Assembly: GCF_018424605.1 (NCBI RefSeq) | Contig: NZ_QTKT01000007.1 | Location: 1-64,000 of the forward strand | Direction of reading: 5' to 3' | Length of the DNA: 64,000 nucleotides | From: Marinobacter lipolyticus | Lineage (GTDB): Bacteria > Pseudomonadota > Gammaproteobacteria > Pseudomonadales > Oleiphilaceae | Part shown: in pieces, positions 33,157 to 42,775 of the stretch | How positions within the stretch are numbered: position 1 is the first letter of the stretch | Layout of the letters: every line of letters begins with the position of its first letter | Notes under the pieces: generated by a model | What the model saw: the letters and a program-made list of their open reading frames with translations, nothing else | Told to the model about the DNA's origin: nothing | Database searches by the model: none | Program-made: the position numbers and the translations under genes

Positions 33157-33864
33157 ATGACTCAGGTTCCATCCCGACAACCCGGTGTTGCCAAGTCGCG
33201 GCTGCTGCAGTTGACGGCTTCTGCCGCCGGCACAAAGACCGATGATGCCAGCCTGCCCTGCGTCGCCGAGCGCCTGGGCCGGTTGTTCGGCCTGGGAGAC
33301 ACCATGAGCCTGGATTCGGCGCTGGCCTTCCGTGGTGGTCAGCCCGCCGGGGTGCAGCGTGCGGTGGTCGAGCAGCTGGCGCGGGAGCTGGCCACCACCC
33401 GCCGTGCCCTGATTCAGCGGATTCAGCGCTACGGCCATGAAACGGAGGCGGACGATGCGGCGGCGTTTGAGCCTTATCTGAACACCTGGCTCACCCTGCA
33501 ACGCAAAGTCGCTGCCAGCAGCCGCCAGTTGCGGGACAAGGTCCGTAAGGCGATGAAAGATCAGAGCCCGACCCTGGCCCGGCTGGCGGAGCTGGATGCG
33601 GTGTTCGACCACACCATGGCCAGCTACACCAGCCAGTGTTTTTCCCGAATTTCAACGGTGCTGGAGCAACAGTTCCAGACCCTGAAAACACCCCCTGAGC
33701 AACTCTCCGGGCACACCCCGCAAGCGGGCAACCCACCCGCTGACTGGCGCCACCGTTACTGCGAGGAAGCGCAGACTCTGTTACTCGCTGAACTGGATGT
33801 TCGGCTGGAGCCAGTGCTGGGTTTGCTGGAGGCCTGCCACAACGAGGCGAGTGATTCACCATGA
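33157..33864 (+). CDS. DUF3348 family protein, first gene of a motor-like operon
   Basis: About 235 residues, soluble, helical, with a likely coiled C-terminal half. The ERLGRLFGLGDTMSLDSALAF and SSRQLRDKVRKAMKDQSP regions match my memory of DUF3348, a family nearly always found upstream of DUF802 genes. It has no catalytic motif and no membrane segment. The stop overlaps the DUF802 start by four bases. The ATG at 33157 was chosen over an upstream GTG in the same frame. By context it is a cytosolic partner of the membrane complex encoded next. Function unknown. Confidence 0.8.
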   Translation: MTQVPSRQPGVAKSRLLQLTASAAGTKTDDASLPCVAERLGRLFGLGDTMSLDSALAFRGGQPAGVQRAVVEQLARELATTRRALIQRIQRYGHETEADDAAAFEPYLNTWLTLQRKVAASSRQLRDKVRKAMKDQSPTLARLAELDAVFDHTMASYTSQCFSRISTVLEQQFQTLKTPPEQLSGHTPQAGNPPADWRHRYCEEAQTLLLAELDVRLEPVLGLLEACHNEASDSP

Positions 33865-35654
33865 CCAGACTTTTCTTTGTTCTCGCGTTTGCCCTCGGCC
33901 TGGCCGTGGTGGCCTGGATTGGCCACGGCTTTCTCGGTTCCGACCGGCTGGCACTGACCGTCACCGCGATCATTGCAGCGGTGTACGGGCTGGGCTTTGC
34001 CGAACTGATCGGCTTCCGGCGCACGACACACCAACTGGCCGAGCGCCTGCGCTCCGCCCCGGATAACCGCGAGCAGATCGAGCGCTGGCTGTCCGGCTTG
34101 CCGGAGCCGATGCAGTTCGCCGTACAGAAGCGTCTGGACGGCCACTCCGCGGCCTTGCCCAGCCCGCAGCTCACACCTTATCTTGTCGGTTTGCTGGTCA
34201 TGCTGGGGCTGCTCGGCACCTTTGCCGGCATGATCGTCACGCTCAACGGCGCCGCCTCGGCGCTCGACGGCAGTACCGAGCTGAGCGCCATTCGCAGCGC
34301 GCTGGCCGCGCCCATTGCCGGTCTCAGCCTGGCTTTCGGCACCTCCATTGCCGGTGTGGCCGCTTCCGCCATGCTGGGCCTGGCCTCCACCCTCAGCCGG
34401 CGCGAGCGGCTGCAGGTGTCCCGCCAGCTGGACACCACCCTGCGCCAGAAGCTGCACCATCTGTCCGCCGACTACCAGCGCCAGCAGGCGTTCCAGGCGC
34501 TGGAGTCCCAGGCGCGGGCGCTGCCGGACATGGCGTCGGCCATGGCGGCCATGACCGCCCGCATGGAGCAACTGGGCCAGACTCTTGAGCAATCTCTGAC
34601 CCGCAACCAACAAGAGTTCCACAGCACCGTCGGGAGCCATTACCAGACCCTCGCGGATTCCGTGGCCCAATCGCTGAAATCGGCTCTGGACGCCAGTACC
34701 CGCCTGGCGGCAGAGCGCGTGGAACCGATTGTGGAAAAGGCGATGACGGGCCTACGGGACGAGGCCGGCGAACTGCACCGGAGCTGGTCTGCTGCCTCCA
34801 GAGAGCAATTGACCGACATCGCCGAAGCCTTCCGGACCACCACGATGGAGGCTGGAGAACGCTGGCAGCAGAACCTTGCGACCCAACAGACGGCGTCGGA
34901 ACAGAGCGCCCTGCGCTGGCAGGAGAAGCTGGATACGCTGATCGACAAAATCAGTGAACAGCTCACCGCACTCCGGGACCAGGAAGCGGCCCGGGGCGAA
35001 GCCGCGACTGACCGCCTGGCGCAACTGGAGAAGACCGTAAGCGACCACCTGGCCCAGCTGGGCACGGGCCTGGAAGCGCCCATGACGCGGTTGATTGAAA
35101 CGGCCTCGGAAACCCCGAAAGCCGCCGCCGAAGTGATCAGCCAGCTGCAACAGGAAATCGCCCGCAACAGCGAGCGGGAGAACCAGTTGCTGGCGGAACG
35201 CCAACGGCTGGTTGAGGAGCTGGACAGCCTGCTGGAATCCCAGCGCAGCAACGCCGACAGTCAGCGCCAGGCCGTGGACGCCCTGATCAGCGGCGCCGGT
35301 GACACCCTCACCGGAATCAGCGAACGTTTCAACGTCCTGATTGAGGAGCAAAGCCAGCAGCTGGGCAAACTGGGCGACGACATTACCGGCAGCAGCCAGG
35401 AGGTGGGGGCCCTCAGCGAGGCCTTCCAGCAGGCGGTAGAGTTATTCAGCACCTCCAATAGCAGTTTGCAGGAAACCCTGACCAACATTCAGAAGGCGAT
35501 GGATAACGCCAGCAGCCGGCACGATGAACAATTGGCCTACTACGTGGCGCAGGCCCGCGAGGTGATTGACCTGTCGGTCAGTTCCCAGAAGGACGTTATC
35601 GATGCCGTCACCGCCCTGCGCAAAGGCCAGCCAGAGCCTGCCGGAGCCAACTGA
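33861..35654 (+). CDS. DUF802 protein: MotA/ExbB/ZorA-like membrane protein with long coiled-coil tail
   Basis: The 597-residue protein begins with four hydrophobic segments (~4-25, 31-51, 106-130, 150-175). Segments three and four carry the MotA/TolQ/ExbB signature GLLGTFAGMIVTLNGAAS then ALAAPIAGLSLAFGTSIAG. A cytoplasmic coiled-coil tail of ~400 residues follows. This layout is that of ZorA of Zorya phage-defence systems and of other rotary stator proteins. The gene overlaps DUF3348 by four bases and the OmpA-family gene by one, so a fixed stoichiometry complex is likely. The proton path would be completed by the next gene's Asp. Function of the cluster is not established, to my knowledge. 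Confidence 0.82.
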   Translation: MTRLFFVLAFALGLAVVAWIGHGFLGSDRLALTVTAIIAAVYGLGFAELIGFRRTTHQLAERLRSAPDNREQIERWLSGLPEPMQFAVQKRLDGHSAALPSPQLTPYLVGLLVMLGLLGTFAGMIVTLNGAASALDGSTELSAIRSALAAPIAGLSLAFGTSIAGVAASAMLGLASTLSRRERLQVSRQLDTTLRQKLHHLSADYQRQQAFQALESQARALPDMASAMAAMTARMEQLGQTLEQSLTRNQQEFHSTVGSHYQTLADSVAQSLKSALDASTRLAAERVEPIVEKAMTGLRDEAGELHRSWSAASREQLTDIAEAFRTTTMEAGERWQQNLATQQTASEQSALRWQEKLDTLIDKISEQLTALRDQEAARGEAATDRLAQLEKTVSDHLAQLGTGLEAPMTRLIETASETPKAAAEVISQLQQEIARNSERENQLLAERQRLVEELDSLLESQRSNADSQRQAVDALISGAGDTLTGISERFNVLIEEQSQQLGKLGDDITGSSQEVGALSEAFQQAVELFSTSNSSLQETLTNIQKAMDNASSRHDEQLAYYVAQAREVIDLSVSSQKDVIDAVTALRKGQPEPAGAN

Positions 35655-36310
35655 TGGAGCACCTGGAAGGCGGCGAGCAGCAGTCCACACCGATCTGGGC
35701 GATTTTCTCTGACCTGATGGCGGCGCTGGTGGGTATTCTGGTGCTGATTCTGGTGTGGGTGATCGGCGTGCAGCTGGAACTCAGTCAGTCCCTGGCGGAG
35801 GAAACGGAACGGCGGGTCGCCGAGGAAGAGCGCCGCATGGCGCTGGAGCAGGCGTTGGAAGATCCGCTCACCAAGGGCCTGGTGACCTTCCGCGATGGCC
35901 GCATCGGTATCAGCGGTAACGTGCTGTTCGAGCTGAACTCGGATCAGCTGCAGGCGGACGGCGTGGCCGTGCTGCAATCCCTGGTTGCGCCGCTGCAGAC
36001 CTACCTGGACCAGCACGATGAGCTGCTCATGGTCAGCGGCTTCACCGATGACCTGCCCATGCACCAGGGCAATCGCTACCGGGACAACTGGGGACTGTCG
36101 GCCCAGCGGGCATTGACGGTCACCCGCACCCTGATGGAACTGGGCCTGCCTGCAGACCGGGTGTTTGCTGCGGCCTTTGGCCCCCACCACCCGGCCGTGC
36201 CCAATGTGGATGCCGAATCCCGGGCCCAGAACCGGCGGGTGGAGATCAGCACCGTGCCACGGGCGCCGGCGATGGCGGCCGAAACCGGCAGCGGAGACGG
36301 GAACGAATGA
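35654..36310 (+). CDS. OmpA/MotB/ZorB-like peptidoglycan-anchored stator protein
   Basis: The 218-residue protein has a cytoplasmic lead of ~15 residues, one transmembrane helix (AIFSDLMAALVGILVLILVW) with a proton-carrier-like Asp at D20 in FSDLMAALV, a linker coiled coil and a C-terminal OmpA peptidoglycan-binding domain (~85-200, motif AQNRRVEIST). The Asp in the SDLMA context parallels MotB Asp32 (YADFMTAMM) and ZorB. It is cotranslated with the DUF802 gene (1-base overlap) and with DUF2894 (4-base overlap). Together they likely form an ion-driven motor unit. Confidence 0.85.
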   Translation: MEHLEGGEQQSTPIWAIFSDLMAALVGILVLILVWVIGVQLELSQSLAEETERRVAEEERRMALEQALEDPLTKGLVTFRDGRIGISGNVLFELNSDQLQADGVAVLQSLVAPLQTYLDQHDELLMVSGFTDDLPMHQGNRYRDNWGLSAQRALTVTRTLMELGLPADRVFAAAFGPHHPAVPNVDAESRAQNRRVEISTVPRAPAMAAETGSGDGNE

Positions 36311-36930
36311 CAGACGTCACTGAGCCGGACGCGATTGACCCGCTGCTCGCTGACCTGAAGCAGGCGGGTAAAGATCAGGTGGATCCGATCCGTTTCCGGT
36401 ATCTGGAAGTTCTGGCGCACAGGCTGCGGGCGAAAGGACTGCAGGGCACTCGCCATTGGCAGAAGCTGGCGCAGGCGGTGGCGGAGTATCAGGCGAGGTC
36501 CGAACAGCAGGCTGACGCAGAACAACAGGAACAACCTGGCCAAACCGGGCAGCGCTCGCCCTTGCAGCTTCTGCTGGATGCTCTGAACCACTCAGCGGAA
36601 CTGCCCGCAACAAACGCCCCTTCCCCCCTGGAGAAACTCATTTTCGGTGAGGAGGCTGGGGAGGCCGCACAGTCTGCTACAACCAACCGTTCGCCACGCC
36701 CCCTCAAGGCCATGGCCAGAGCCCAGGCGGACCGGGGCCATCAGGCCCTGCACGCGCGCATCCGCCAGGCTATTGAACAGACTCCGGAAAACGCCGGGCC
36801 GATGAACGCCCACCGGCTGGTCAGCCGCGCCATTGCCACCATGGAGACGCTGTCGCCGGAGTATCTGAACCGGTTCGTGAATTATGCGGATACGTTGTTG
36901 GCGCTGGAGCGGTTGGCGAAGAAAGGATAA
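36307..36930 (+). CDS. DUF2894 family protein, last gene of the motor-like operon
   Basis: A 207-residue soluble protein. The N-terminus DPLLADLKQAGKDQVDPIRFRYLEVLAHRLRAKG and the C-terminal block HQALHARIRQAIEQTPENAGPMNAHRLVSRA are the parts I associate with DUF2894. The middle is Gln/Pro-rich and likely disordered. No enzyme motif or membrane segment. The four-base overlap with the OmpA-family gene puts it in the same complex or pathway. It is followed by the terminator of convergent fba. Confidence 0.78.
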   Translation: MTDVTEPDAIDPLLADLKQAGKDQVDPIRFRYLEVLAHRLRAKGLQGTRHWQKLAQAVAEYQARSEQQADAEQQEQPGQTGQRSPLQLLLDALNHSAELPATNAPSPLEKLIFGEEAGEAAQSATTNRSPRPLKAMARAQADRGHQALHARIRQAIEQTPENAGPMNAHRLVSRAIATMETLSPEYLNRFVNYADTLLALERLAKKG

Positions 36931-36966
36931 AAAAAGCCTCCGGGAATTCCGTAGATTCCGGAGGCT
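36929..36966 (-). terminator. Rho-independent terminator of fba
   Basis: AGCCTCCGG pairs with CCGGAGGCT. On the minus strand the stem is followed by TTTTTTTATC. It overlaps the end of the convergent DUF2894 gene and lies 16 bases past the fba stop. Confidence 0.92.
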
Positions 36967-36981
36967 TCTGGTGCCGGTGCC

Positions 36982-38046
36982 TCAGCGGACCTTGGGGTCC
37001 AGCTCACCAGCGGCATAACGCTCGAACATGCGGTCGAGGTTGATCGGCTTGATCTTGCTGGCATTGCCGGCACAACCGAAGGCTTCGTAGCGTGCGATGC
37101 ACACTTCGGTCATGGCCTTCATGGTTTCCTTGAGGAATTTCCGCGGGTCGAACTCGGCCGGGTTTTCCGCCAGGAAGCGGCGAACGGCGCCGGTGCTGGC
37201 CAGACGCAGGTCGGTGTCGATGTTGACCTTGCGCACGCCGTGCTTGATGCCTTCCACGATTTCTTCCACCGGCACACCGTAGGTTTCCGGGATTTCGCCA
37301 CCGTATTGGTTGATGATCTTCAGCCATTCCTGGGGTACGGAGCTGGAGCCGTGCATGACCAGGTGGGTGTCCGGGATGCGGGCGTGGATGGCTTTGATCT
37401 GGTCGATGGCGAGGATGTCACCGGTCGGCGGACGGGTAAACTTGTAGGCGCCGTGGCTGGTGCCGATGGCGATGGCCAGGGCGTCGACGTGGGTTTTTTT
37501 GACGAAGTCGGCGGCTTCTTCCGGGTCGGTCAGCATCTGGCTGTGATCCAGTGTGCCTTCGGCGCCGATGCCGTCTTCTTCGCCGGCCTGGCCAGTTTCC
37601 AGGGAGCCGAGGCAACCCAGTTCGCCTTCTACCGAGACACCACAGGCGTGGGCCATTTCAACGGTGCGGCGGGTGACGTCGACGTTGTATTCGTAGTCGG
37701 TCGGGGTTTTACCGTCTTCACCGAGGGAGCCGTCCATCATCACGGAGCTGAAGCCGAGCTGGATGGAGCGCTGGCATACGGCCGGGCTGGTGCCGTGGTC
37801 CTGGTGCATAACCACCGGGATGTGGGGCCATTCTTCGATGGCCGCGAGGATCAGGTGACGCAGGAACGGGGCGCCGGCGTATTTGCGGGCACCGGCGGAG
37901 GCCTGGACAATCACCGGGGAGTCGGTTTTGTCGGCGGCTTCCATGATGGCGCGCATCTGTTCCAGGTTGTTGACGTTAAAGGCTGGTACACCGTAACCAT
38001 GCTCGGCGGCGTGATCCAGCATTTGCCGCATCGAAATCAGGGCCAT
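36982..38046 (-). CDS. fba: Fructose-bisphosphate aldolase, class II (Calvin-type)
   Basis: Zinc-dependent aldolase cleaving fructose-1,6-bisphosphate to DHAP and G3P. The 354-residue TIM barrel has the class II zinc motifs [31 protein letters not shown] near 77-107 and [13 protein letters not shown]. The Calvin-cycle subtype features [17 protein letters not shown] and [10 protein letters not shown] are present. It is the last gene of tkt-epd-pgk-fba, separated from pgk by 314 bases that contain an elaborate palindrome. No phosphoribulokinase or Rubisco is in the window, so this serves glycolysis or gluconeogenesis. Confidence 0.95.
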   Translation of the reverse strand: MALISMRQMLDHAAEHGYGVPAFNVNNLEQMRAIMEAADKTDSPVIVQASAGARKYAGAPFLRHLILAAIEEWPHIPVVMHQDHGTSPAVCQRSIQLGFSSVMMDGSLGEDGKTPTDYEYNVDVTRRTVEMAHACGVSVEGELGCLGSLETGQAGEEDGIGAEGTLDHSQMLTDPEEAADFVKKTHVDALAIAIGTSHGAYKFTRPPTGDILAIDQIKAIHARIPDTHLVMHGSSSVPQEWLKIINQYGGEIPETYGVPVEEIVEGIKHGVRKVNIDTDLRLASTGAVRRFLAENPAEFDPRKFLKETMKAMTEVCIARYEAFGCAGNASKIKPINLDRMFERYAAGELDPKVR

Positions 38047-38122
38047 GGGTTTTCTCCTTCGTTGGTCTTTCGAGTAGTTTAATTCGGTTATGTTGCAGAC
38101 TTGGGAGTCTGCGGCGGAGAGC

Positions 38123-38296
38123 GGGGCAAGTCTTTCGCGGAACCGCTACGAGCACCCCTTGCGGGGTCCGGCCAGCAATCACAGATTGCTGTCGTTCGGC
38201 TGCGGATGAAGCTCCGCTTCATAAACGCTTGCCTCACCCATGTGCGCTTCTCTCAGGCCATCCTTGGCCTTCGAAATTCCGCGAAAGACTTACCCC
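38123..38296. repeat. Family B palindrome (copy B1) with three extra internal hairpins
   Basis: Arms GGGGCAAGTCTTTCGCGGA and TCCGCGAAAGACTTACCCC differ at one position. Inside, on the minus strand, are the family B core hairpins (GGCCAAGGATGGCC and GCGCACATGGGTG) and, in place of the usual turn, three further perfect hairpins: ATGAAGC/GCTTCAT, CAGCAAT/ATTGCTG and ACCCC/GGGGT. Aligned with copy B3, B1 is the same element with about 75 inserted bases. It fills most of the 314-base gap between pgk and fba; nothing else is seen there. Confidence 0.85.
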
Positions 38297-38360
38297 ACCC
38301 TCCTTGCGATTCTGACTTACTGCTTAAGACCCGAGCTTTAACACAGGCCCATACAAAAAT

Positions 38361-39521
38361 TTATTCGCCGCGCTCTTCCAGTACGGCTACTGCCGGCAGG
38401 GTTTTGCCTTCCACGAACTCCAGGAACGCGCCGCCGCCGGTAGAGATGTAAGAGATTTTGTCAGCCACACCGTACTTGTCAACGGCCGCGACGGTATCAC
38501 CACCACCCGCGAGGGAGAAGGCGTCGCTTTCGGCGATGGCGTTCGCCAGGGCTTTGGTGCCGTTGCCGAACTGGTCAAACTCGAACACACCGACGGGGCC
38601 GTTCCAGAGGATGGTTTTGGCGCTCTTCAGCAGCTCGGCGAACTGGCCGGCGGTTTCCGGGCCGACGTCGAGGATCATGTCGTCGTCGCTGACGTCGGAG
38701 ATGTTCTTGGTGGTGGCGGTGGCGGTTTCGGCGAATTCGCTGGCGACCACGACGTCCACCGGCAGCGGGATTTCTACGCGGCTGGCGATGTCTTTGGCGG
38801 TGTCGAGCAGGTCGTGCTCGCACAGGGATTTGCCGACCGGGTGACCGGCCGCGGCCAGGAAGGTGTTGGCGATGCCGCCGCCGACGATGATCTGGTCGCA
38901 GACGTTTTCCAATGCGTTCAGTACGTCCAGCTTGGTGGAGACCTTGGAGCCGCCAACGATGGCGACCACCGGTTTGGCCGGGTTATCCAGGGCCTTGCCG
39001 AGGGCGTCGAGCTCGGCGGCCAGCAGCGGGCCGGCGCAGGCTTCGGGGGCGAATTTCGCCACGCCGTGGGTGGAGGCCTGGGCGCGGTGGGCGGTGCCGA
39101 AGGCGTCCATCACGTAAACGTCGCACAGAGCGGCGTATTGCTTGGCCAGGGCTTCGTCGTCTTTCTTTTCGCCTTTGTTGAAGCGGACGTTCTCGAACAG
39201 GACCACCTCGCCATCGGCCACTTCAACGCCGTTCAGGTAGTCTTTGATCAGGCGCACTTCCTGGCCGAGCACTTTCGTGAGGTGGTCGGCGACCGGCTTC
39301 ATGGAGGAGGCTTCGTCGTACACGCCTTCTTCCGGGCGGCCGAGGTGTGACATCAGCATGACTTTGGCGCCGGCGTCTTTGGCGGCTTTGATGGTCGGCA
39401 GTGACGCGCGGATGCGGGCGTCGCTGGAGACTTTGCCGTCTTTGACCGGTACGTTCAGGTCTTCGCGGATCAGCACCCGCTTGCCGGCGAGGTCCAGGTC
39501 GGTCATTTTTTTAATGGCCAT
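38361..39521 (-). CDS. pgk: Phosphoglycerate kinase
   Basis: The 386-residue two-domain kinase transfers phosphate between 1,3-bisphosphoglycerate and ADP. The N-terminal [23 protein letters not shown] substrate motif, [23 protein letters not shown] near 200, and the C-terminal nucleotide motif [11 protein letters not shown] and [12 protein letters not shown] are all present. It follows epd by 29 bases on the minus strand in the conserved epd-pgk-fba order. Confidence 0.97.
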   Translation of the reverse strand: MAIKKMTDLDLAGKRVLIREDLNVPVKDGKVSSDARIRASLPTIKAAKDAGAKVMLMSHLGRPEEGVYDEASSMKPVADHLTKVLGQEVRLIKDYLNGVEVADGEVVLFENVRFNKGEKKDDEALAKQYAALCDVYVMDAFGTAHRAQASTHGVAKFAPEACAGPLLAAELDALGKALDNPAKPVVAIVGGSKVSTKLDVLNALENVCDQIIVGGGIANTFLAAAGHPVGKSLCEHDLLDTAKDIASRVEIPLPVDVVVASEFAETATATTKNISDVSDDDMILDVGPETAGQFAELLKSAKTILWNGPVGVFEFDQFGNGTKALANAIAESDAFSLAGGGDTVAAVDKYGVADKISYISTGGGAFLEFVEGKTLPAVAVLEERGE

Positions 39522-39550
39522 GTCGTTCGTCCCTTCAACAAAATTTCAGA

Positions 39551-40582
39551 TTAAGAATGTTTGGTTAACCAGCTTTTGCTGACATCGAGCATCCGGTTCG
39601 CGAAGCCCCACTCGTTATCGAACCAGCACAGCACTTTCACCATGGTACCCCCGGTGACCCGGGTCTGGCCGCCGTCCACGATGCCGGAGTGGGCGTCGTG
39701 GTTGAAATCGGAGCTGGCCAGCAGTTCGTCGGTGTAGCCGAGTATGCTCTTTAATGGGCCGTTGGCGGCCTCTTCTAACAGGTTGTTGACCGTGTTGACG
39801 TCGGTAGCCTTGCGCACGTTGAGCACCATGTCGATGGCCGAAACGTTCATGGTGGGCACGCGCATGGCCACCGCGCTGAACTTGCCTTCCATGTGGGGCA
39901 GCAACCGTTCGATGCCTTTGGCCAGGCCGGTGTCCACCGGCACGATGTTGTGCAACGCGCTGCGGGTGCGGCGCAGGTCCTGGTGGTGGTAGGCATCAAT
40001 CACCGGCTGGTCGTTCATCGCTGCGTGGATGGTGGTGGTGCTGCCCTGCTCCACGCCGAAGGCTTCGTCCAGCACTTTGATCACCGGCACCAGGCAATTG
40101 GTGGTGCAGGAGCCGGCCGCCACGATGGCGTCTTCGCCGGTCAGGTCCTGATCGTTGATGCCAAACACCACGGTGCGGTCCACATCGGACTCCGCAGGCT
40201 GCGAAAACAGCAGGCGCTTCGCCCCCGACTGAATGTGCTTTTCTGCGGTGGCGCGGTCGGAGTAGGCGCCGGAGCACTCCATCACCAGGTCCACGTCCAG
40301 CAGACGCCAGGGCAGCTCCGCCGGGTCCGAGTGCCGCAGCACGCGGATGGCGTCGCCGTTGACCATCAGGTCCTGACCCGACACGGAGATCTCACCCTGA
40401 AAACGGCCATGGGTGGAGTCGTAGCGGGTCAGGTGGGCAATGGTGTCGATGTCCGACAGCTCATTGATGGCCACCACCTGCAACTGGTCACGAAAGCCAT
40501 TTTCGTAGAGCGCGCGCAACACACATTGGCCAATGCGGCCATACCCGTTGATCGCGATGCGAAAAGGCTTCGGGTTGCTCAT
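39551..40582 (-). CDS. epd: Erythrose-4-phosphate dehydrogenase (Epd; GAPDH-related)
   Basis: Oxidises D-erythrose 4-phosphate to 4-phosphoerythronate for pyridoxal phosphate synthesis. The 343-residue protein has the N-terminal NAD fold INGYGRIGQ and the catalytic Cys159 in GSCTTNC. The block TTIHAAMNDQPVIDAYH, where GAPDH would read HAYTNDQ, and RVPTMNVSAIDMVL mark it as Epd. Starts one base inside the tkt stop, so the two are coupled. A GAPDH activity cannot be excluded; if no other gapA exists it could serve both. Confidence 0.85.
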   Translation of the reverse strand: MSNPKPFRIAINGYGRIGQCVLRALYENGFRDQLQVVAINELSDIDTIAHLTRYDSTHGRFQGEISVSGQDLMVNGDAIRVLRHSDPAELPWRLLDVDLVMECSGAYSDRATAEKHIQSGAKRLLFSQPAESDVDRTVVFGINDQDLTGEDAIVAAGSCTTNCLVPVIKVLDEAFGVEQGSTTTIHAAMNDQPVIDAYHHQDLRRTRSALHNIVPVDTGLAKGIERLLPHMEGKFSAVAMRVPTMNVSAIDMVLNVRKATDVNTVNNLLEEAANGPLKSILGYTDELLASSDFNHDAHSGIVDGGQTRVTGGTMVKVLCWFDNEWGFANRMLDVSKSWLTKHS

Positions 40583-42582
40583 CAGGCGTCCAGCAGTTCC
40601 GCGGCCACTTCCAGAATGTTGTCGACGGTGAAGCCGAATTCCTTGAACAGCTCGCCGGCGGGTGCCGACTCACCGAAGGTGGTCATGCCGACAACGCGGC
40701 CGTCCAGGCCCACATACTTGTACCAGTAGTCGGCAATGCCGGCTTCGATGGCGATGCGGTTGGTGACGTCCAGCGGCAGTACTTTCTGCTTGTACTCGGC
40801 GCTCTGGGCGTCGAAGGTGTCGGTGGACGGCATGGACACTACACGCACCTTGTTGCCCTGCTCCCGCAGCTTGGCGGCGGTGTCCTGAGCCAGGGCGACT
40901 TCTGAGCCGGTGGCAATGAGGATCAGATCCGGGGTGCCCTCGCTGTCAGACAGAACGTAGGCGCCTTTGGCCACATCCGCCAGCTGCTGGGCATCACGCT
41001 GCTGGTGCGGCAGGCCCTGGCGGGAGAAGACCATGGCGGTGGGGCCGTCTTTGCGCTCCAGCGCGGCTTTCCAGGCCACTGCGGATTCCACGGTGTCGGC
41101 CGGGCGCCAGGTGCTCATGTTCGGGGTGGTGCGCAGGCTGGCCAGCTGTTCGATGGGCTGGTGCGTGGGGCCGTCTTCGCCCAGACCGATGGAGTCGTGG
41201 GTGAACACATAGATGGAGCGCTGCTTCATCAATGCCGCCATGCGCACGGCGTTACGGCAGTACTCCATGAAGATCAGGAAGGTGGCGCCGTAAGGCACGT
41301 AGCCACCGTGCAGGGCGATGCCGTTCATAATGGCGGCCATGCCGAACTCGCGCACACCGTAATAGATGTAGTTGCCGCTGGCGTCTTCTTTGGTGACGCC
41401 TTTGGAGCCGCCCCAGATGGTGAGGTTGGAGCCGGCCAGGTCGGCAGAGCCGCCCAGCAGTTCCGGCAGCAGCGGGCCGTAGGCGTTCAGGGTGTTCTGG
41501 GAGGCCTTGCGGCTGGCAACGGTTTCGCCCTTGTCCTGACACTCTTGGATGTAGGCCTGGGCTTTCTCGGAGAAATCCGACGGCAGCTCGCCGGCCATGC
41601 GGCGCTTGAACTCGGCCGCCAGTTCCGGCTCAGCCTTCTCATACGCGGCGAACTTCTCTTCCCACGCCTGCTCGGCAGCCGCGCCTTTCTCTTTGGCATT
41701 CCACTGGGCGTAGATGTCAGAAGGGATCTCAAACGCACCGTGGGACCAGCCCAGCTGCTCGCGGGTCAGTGCAATCTCGTCATCGCCCAGCGGCGCACCG
41801 TGGCAGTCTTCCTTGCCCTGCTTGTTGGGGGAACCGAAGCCGATAATGGTCTTGCAGCAGATCATGGTGGGCTGATCGGTGTTGGCCCGGGCCGCTTCAA
41901 CCGCAGCGCGGATGGCGTCGGCGTCGTGACCGTCGACCGCAGGAATAACCTGCCAGCCGTAGGATTCGAAACGCTTCGGGGTGTCATCGGTGAACCAGCC
42001 TTCCACTTCACCGTCGATGGAGATGCCGTTGTCGTCATAGAAGCAGATCAGCTTACCCAGACCCAGGGTACCGGCCAGAGAAGCCACTTCGTGAGAGATG
42101 CCTTCCATCAGGCAGCCGTCACCCAGGAAGGTGTAGGTGTAGTGGTCGACGATGTCATGGCCGGGTCGGTTGAATTGTGCCGCCAGCGCTTTTTCCGCAA
42201 GGGCAAAACCAATGGAGTTAGCGAAACCCTGGCCCAGGGGGCCGGTGGTGGTCTCCACGCCCGGGGTGTACCCGTATTCCGGGTGGCCCGGCGTTTTCGA
42301 GTGCAGCTGACGGAAATTCTTCAGGTCGTCGATGGAAACGTCGTAGCCGCTCAGGTGCAGCAGTGAGTACTGCAGCATGGAGCCGTGGCCGTTGGAAAGC
42401 ACAAAGCGGTCGCGGTTGGCCCACTGGGGGTTGGCCGGATTGTGACTGAGATAATCATTCCACAGCACCTCGGCGATATCCGCCATGCCCATGGGCGCAC
42501 CCGGGTGGCCGGATTTGGCTTTCTGAACCGCATCCATGCTCAGCGCGCGAATGGCGTTGGCGAGATCTTTACGAGAGGGCAT
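40582..42582 (-). CDS. tkt: Transketolase
   Basis: Thiamine-diphosphate enzyme of the pentose phosphate pathway. The 666-residue protein has the ThDP motif [20 protein letters not shown] near 155, the N-terminal [12 protein letters not shown], and the middle-domain [19 protein letters not shown], all typical of bacterial transketolase. It is the first gene of the tkt-epd-pgk-fba group. The region upstream is shared with the divergent SahR-like gene. Confidence 0.97.
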   Translation of the reverse strand: MPSRKDLANAIRALSMDAVQKAKSGHPGAPMGMADIAEVLWNDYLSHNPANPQWANRDRFVLSNGHGSMLQYSLLHLSGYDVSIDDLKNFRQLHSKTPGHPEYGYTPGVETTTGPLGQGFANSIGFALAEKALAAQFNRPGHDIVDHYTYTFLGDGCLMEGISHEVASLAGTLGLGKLICFYDDNGISIDGEVEGWFTDDTPKRFESYGWQVIPAVDGHDADAIRAAVEAARANTDQPTMICCKTIIGFGSPNKQGKEDCHGAPLGDDEIALTREQLGWSHGAFEIPSDIYAQWNAKEKGAAAEQAWEEKFAAYEKAEPELAAEFKRRMAGELPSDFSEKAQAYIQECQDKGETVASRKASQNTLNAYGPLLPELLGGSADLAGSNLTIWGGSKGVTKEDASGNYIYYGVREFGMAAIMNGIALHGGYVPYGATFLIFMEYCRNAVRMAALMKQRSIYVFTHDSIGLGEDGPTHQPIEQLASLRTTPNMSTWRPADTVESAVAWKAALERKDGPTAMVFSRQGLPHQQRDAQQLADVAKGAYVLSDSEGTPDLILIATGSEVALAQDTAAKLREQGNKVRVVSMPSTDTFDAQSAEYKQKVLPLDVTNRIAIEAGIADYWYKYVGLDGRVVGMTTFGESAPAGELFKEFGFTVDNILEVAAELLDA

Positions 42583-42713
42583 CGACGTTTCTCCAGTGCT
42601 TTATCGGGAAAAATAGAACTGCGCAAAAATAAGGCGCGTATTTTCGCCGATTAGTGTGTGCCGGAGCAAATCGGGTTTCCCGAAACAGGCCAACTTCCGA
42701 GAACGCCAAATCT

Positions 42714-42733
42714 ATATCAATATTTTTTGATAT
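42714..42733. promoter_or_regulatory. ATATCAA-N6-TTGATAT operator before the SahR-like gene
   Basis: A perfect 7-6-7 inverted repeat lies about 40 bases upstream of the regulator's start, in the promoter region shared with tkt. A second copy with different inner bases precedes metK. It is the expected autoregulatory site. Confidence 0.75.
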
Positions 42734-42775
42734 GGCTATTGATTGACCAGCCGAACCCTCCTAAACTTGCCCACC

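Noticed and set aside
33157..36930. Calling the DUF802 operon a Zorya defence system
   Set aside because: ZorC, ZorD or ZorE-type effectors are missing and there is no defence-island context; only the ZorAB-like part is supported.
38100..38300. CRISPR-like array from recurring CATGGATG elements
   Set aside because: Copies are scattered, not regularly spaced, have private arms and no cas genes are near.
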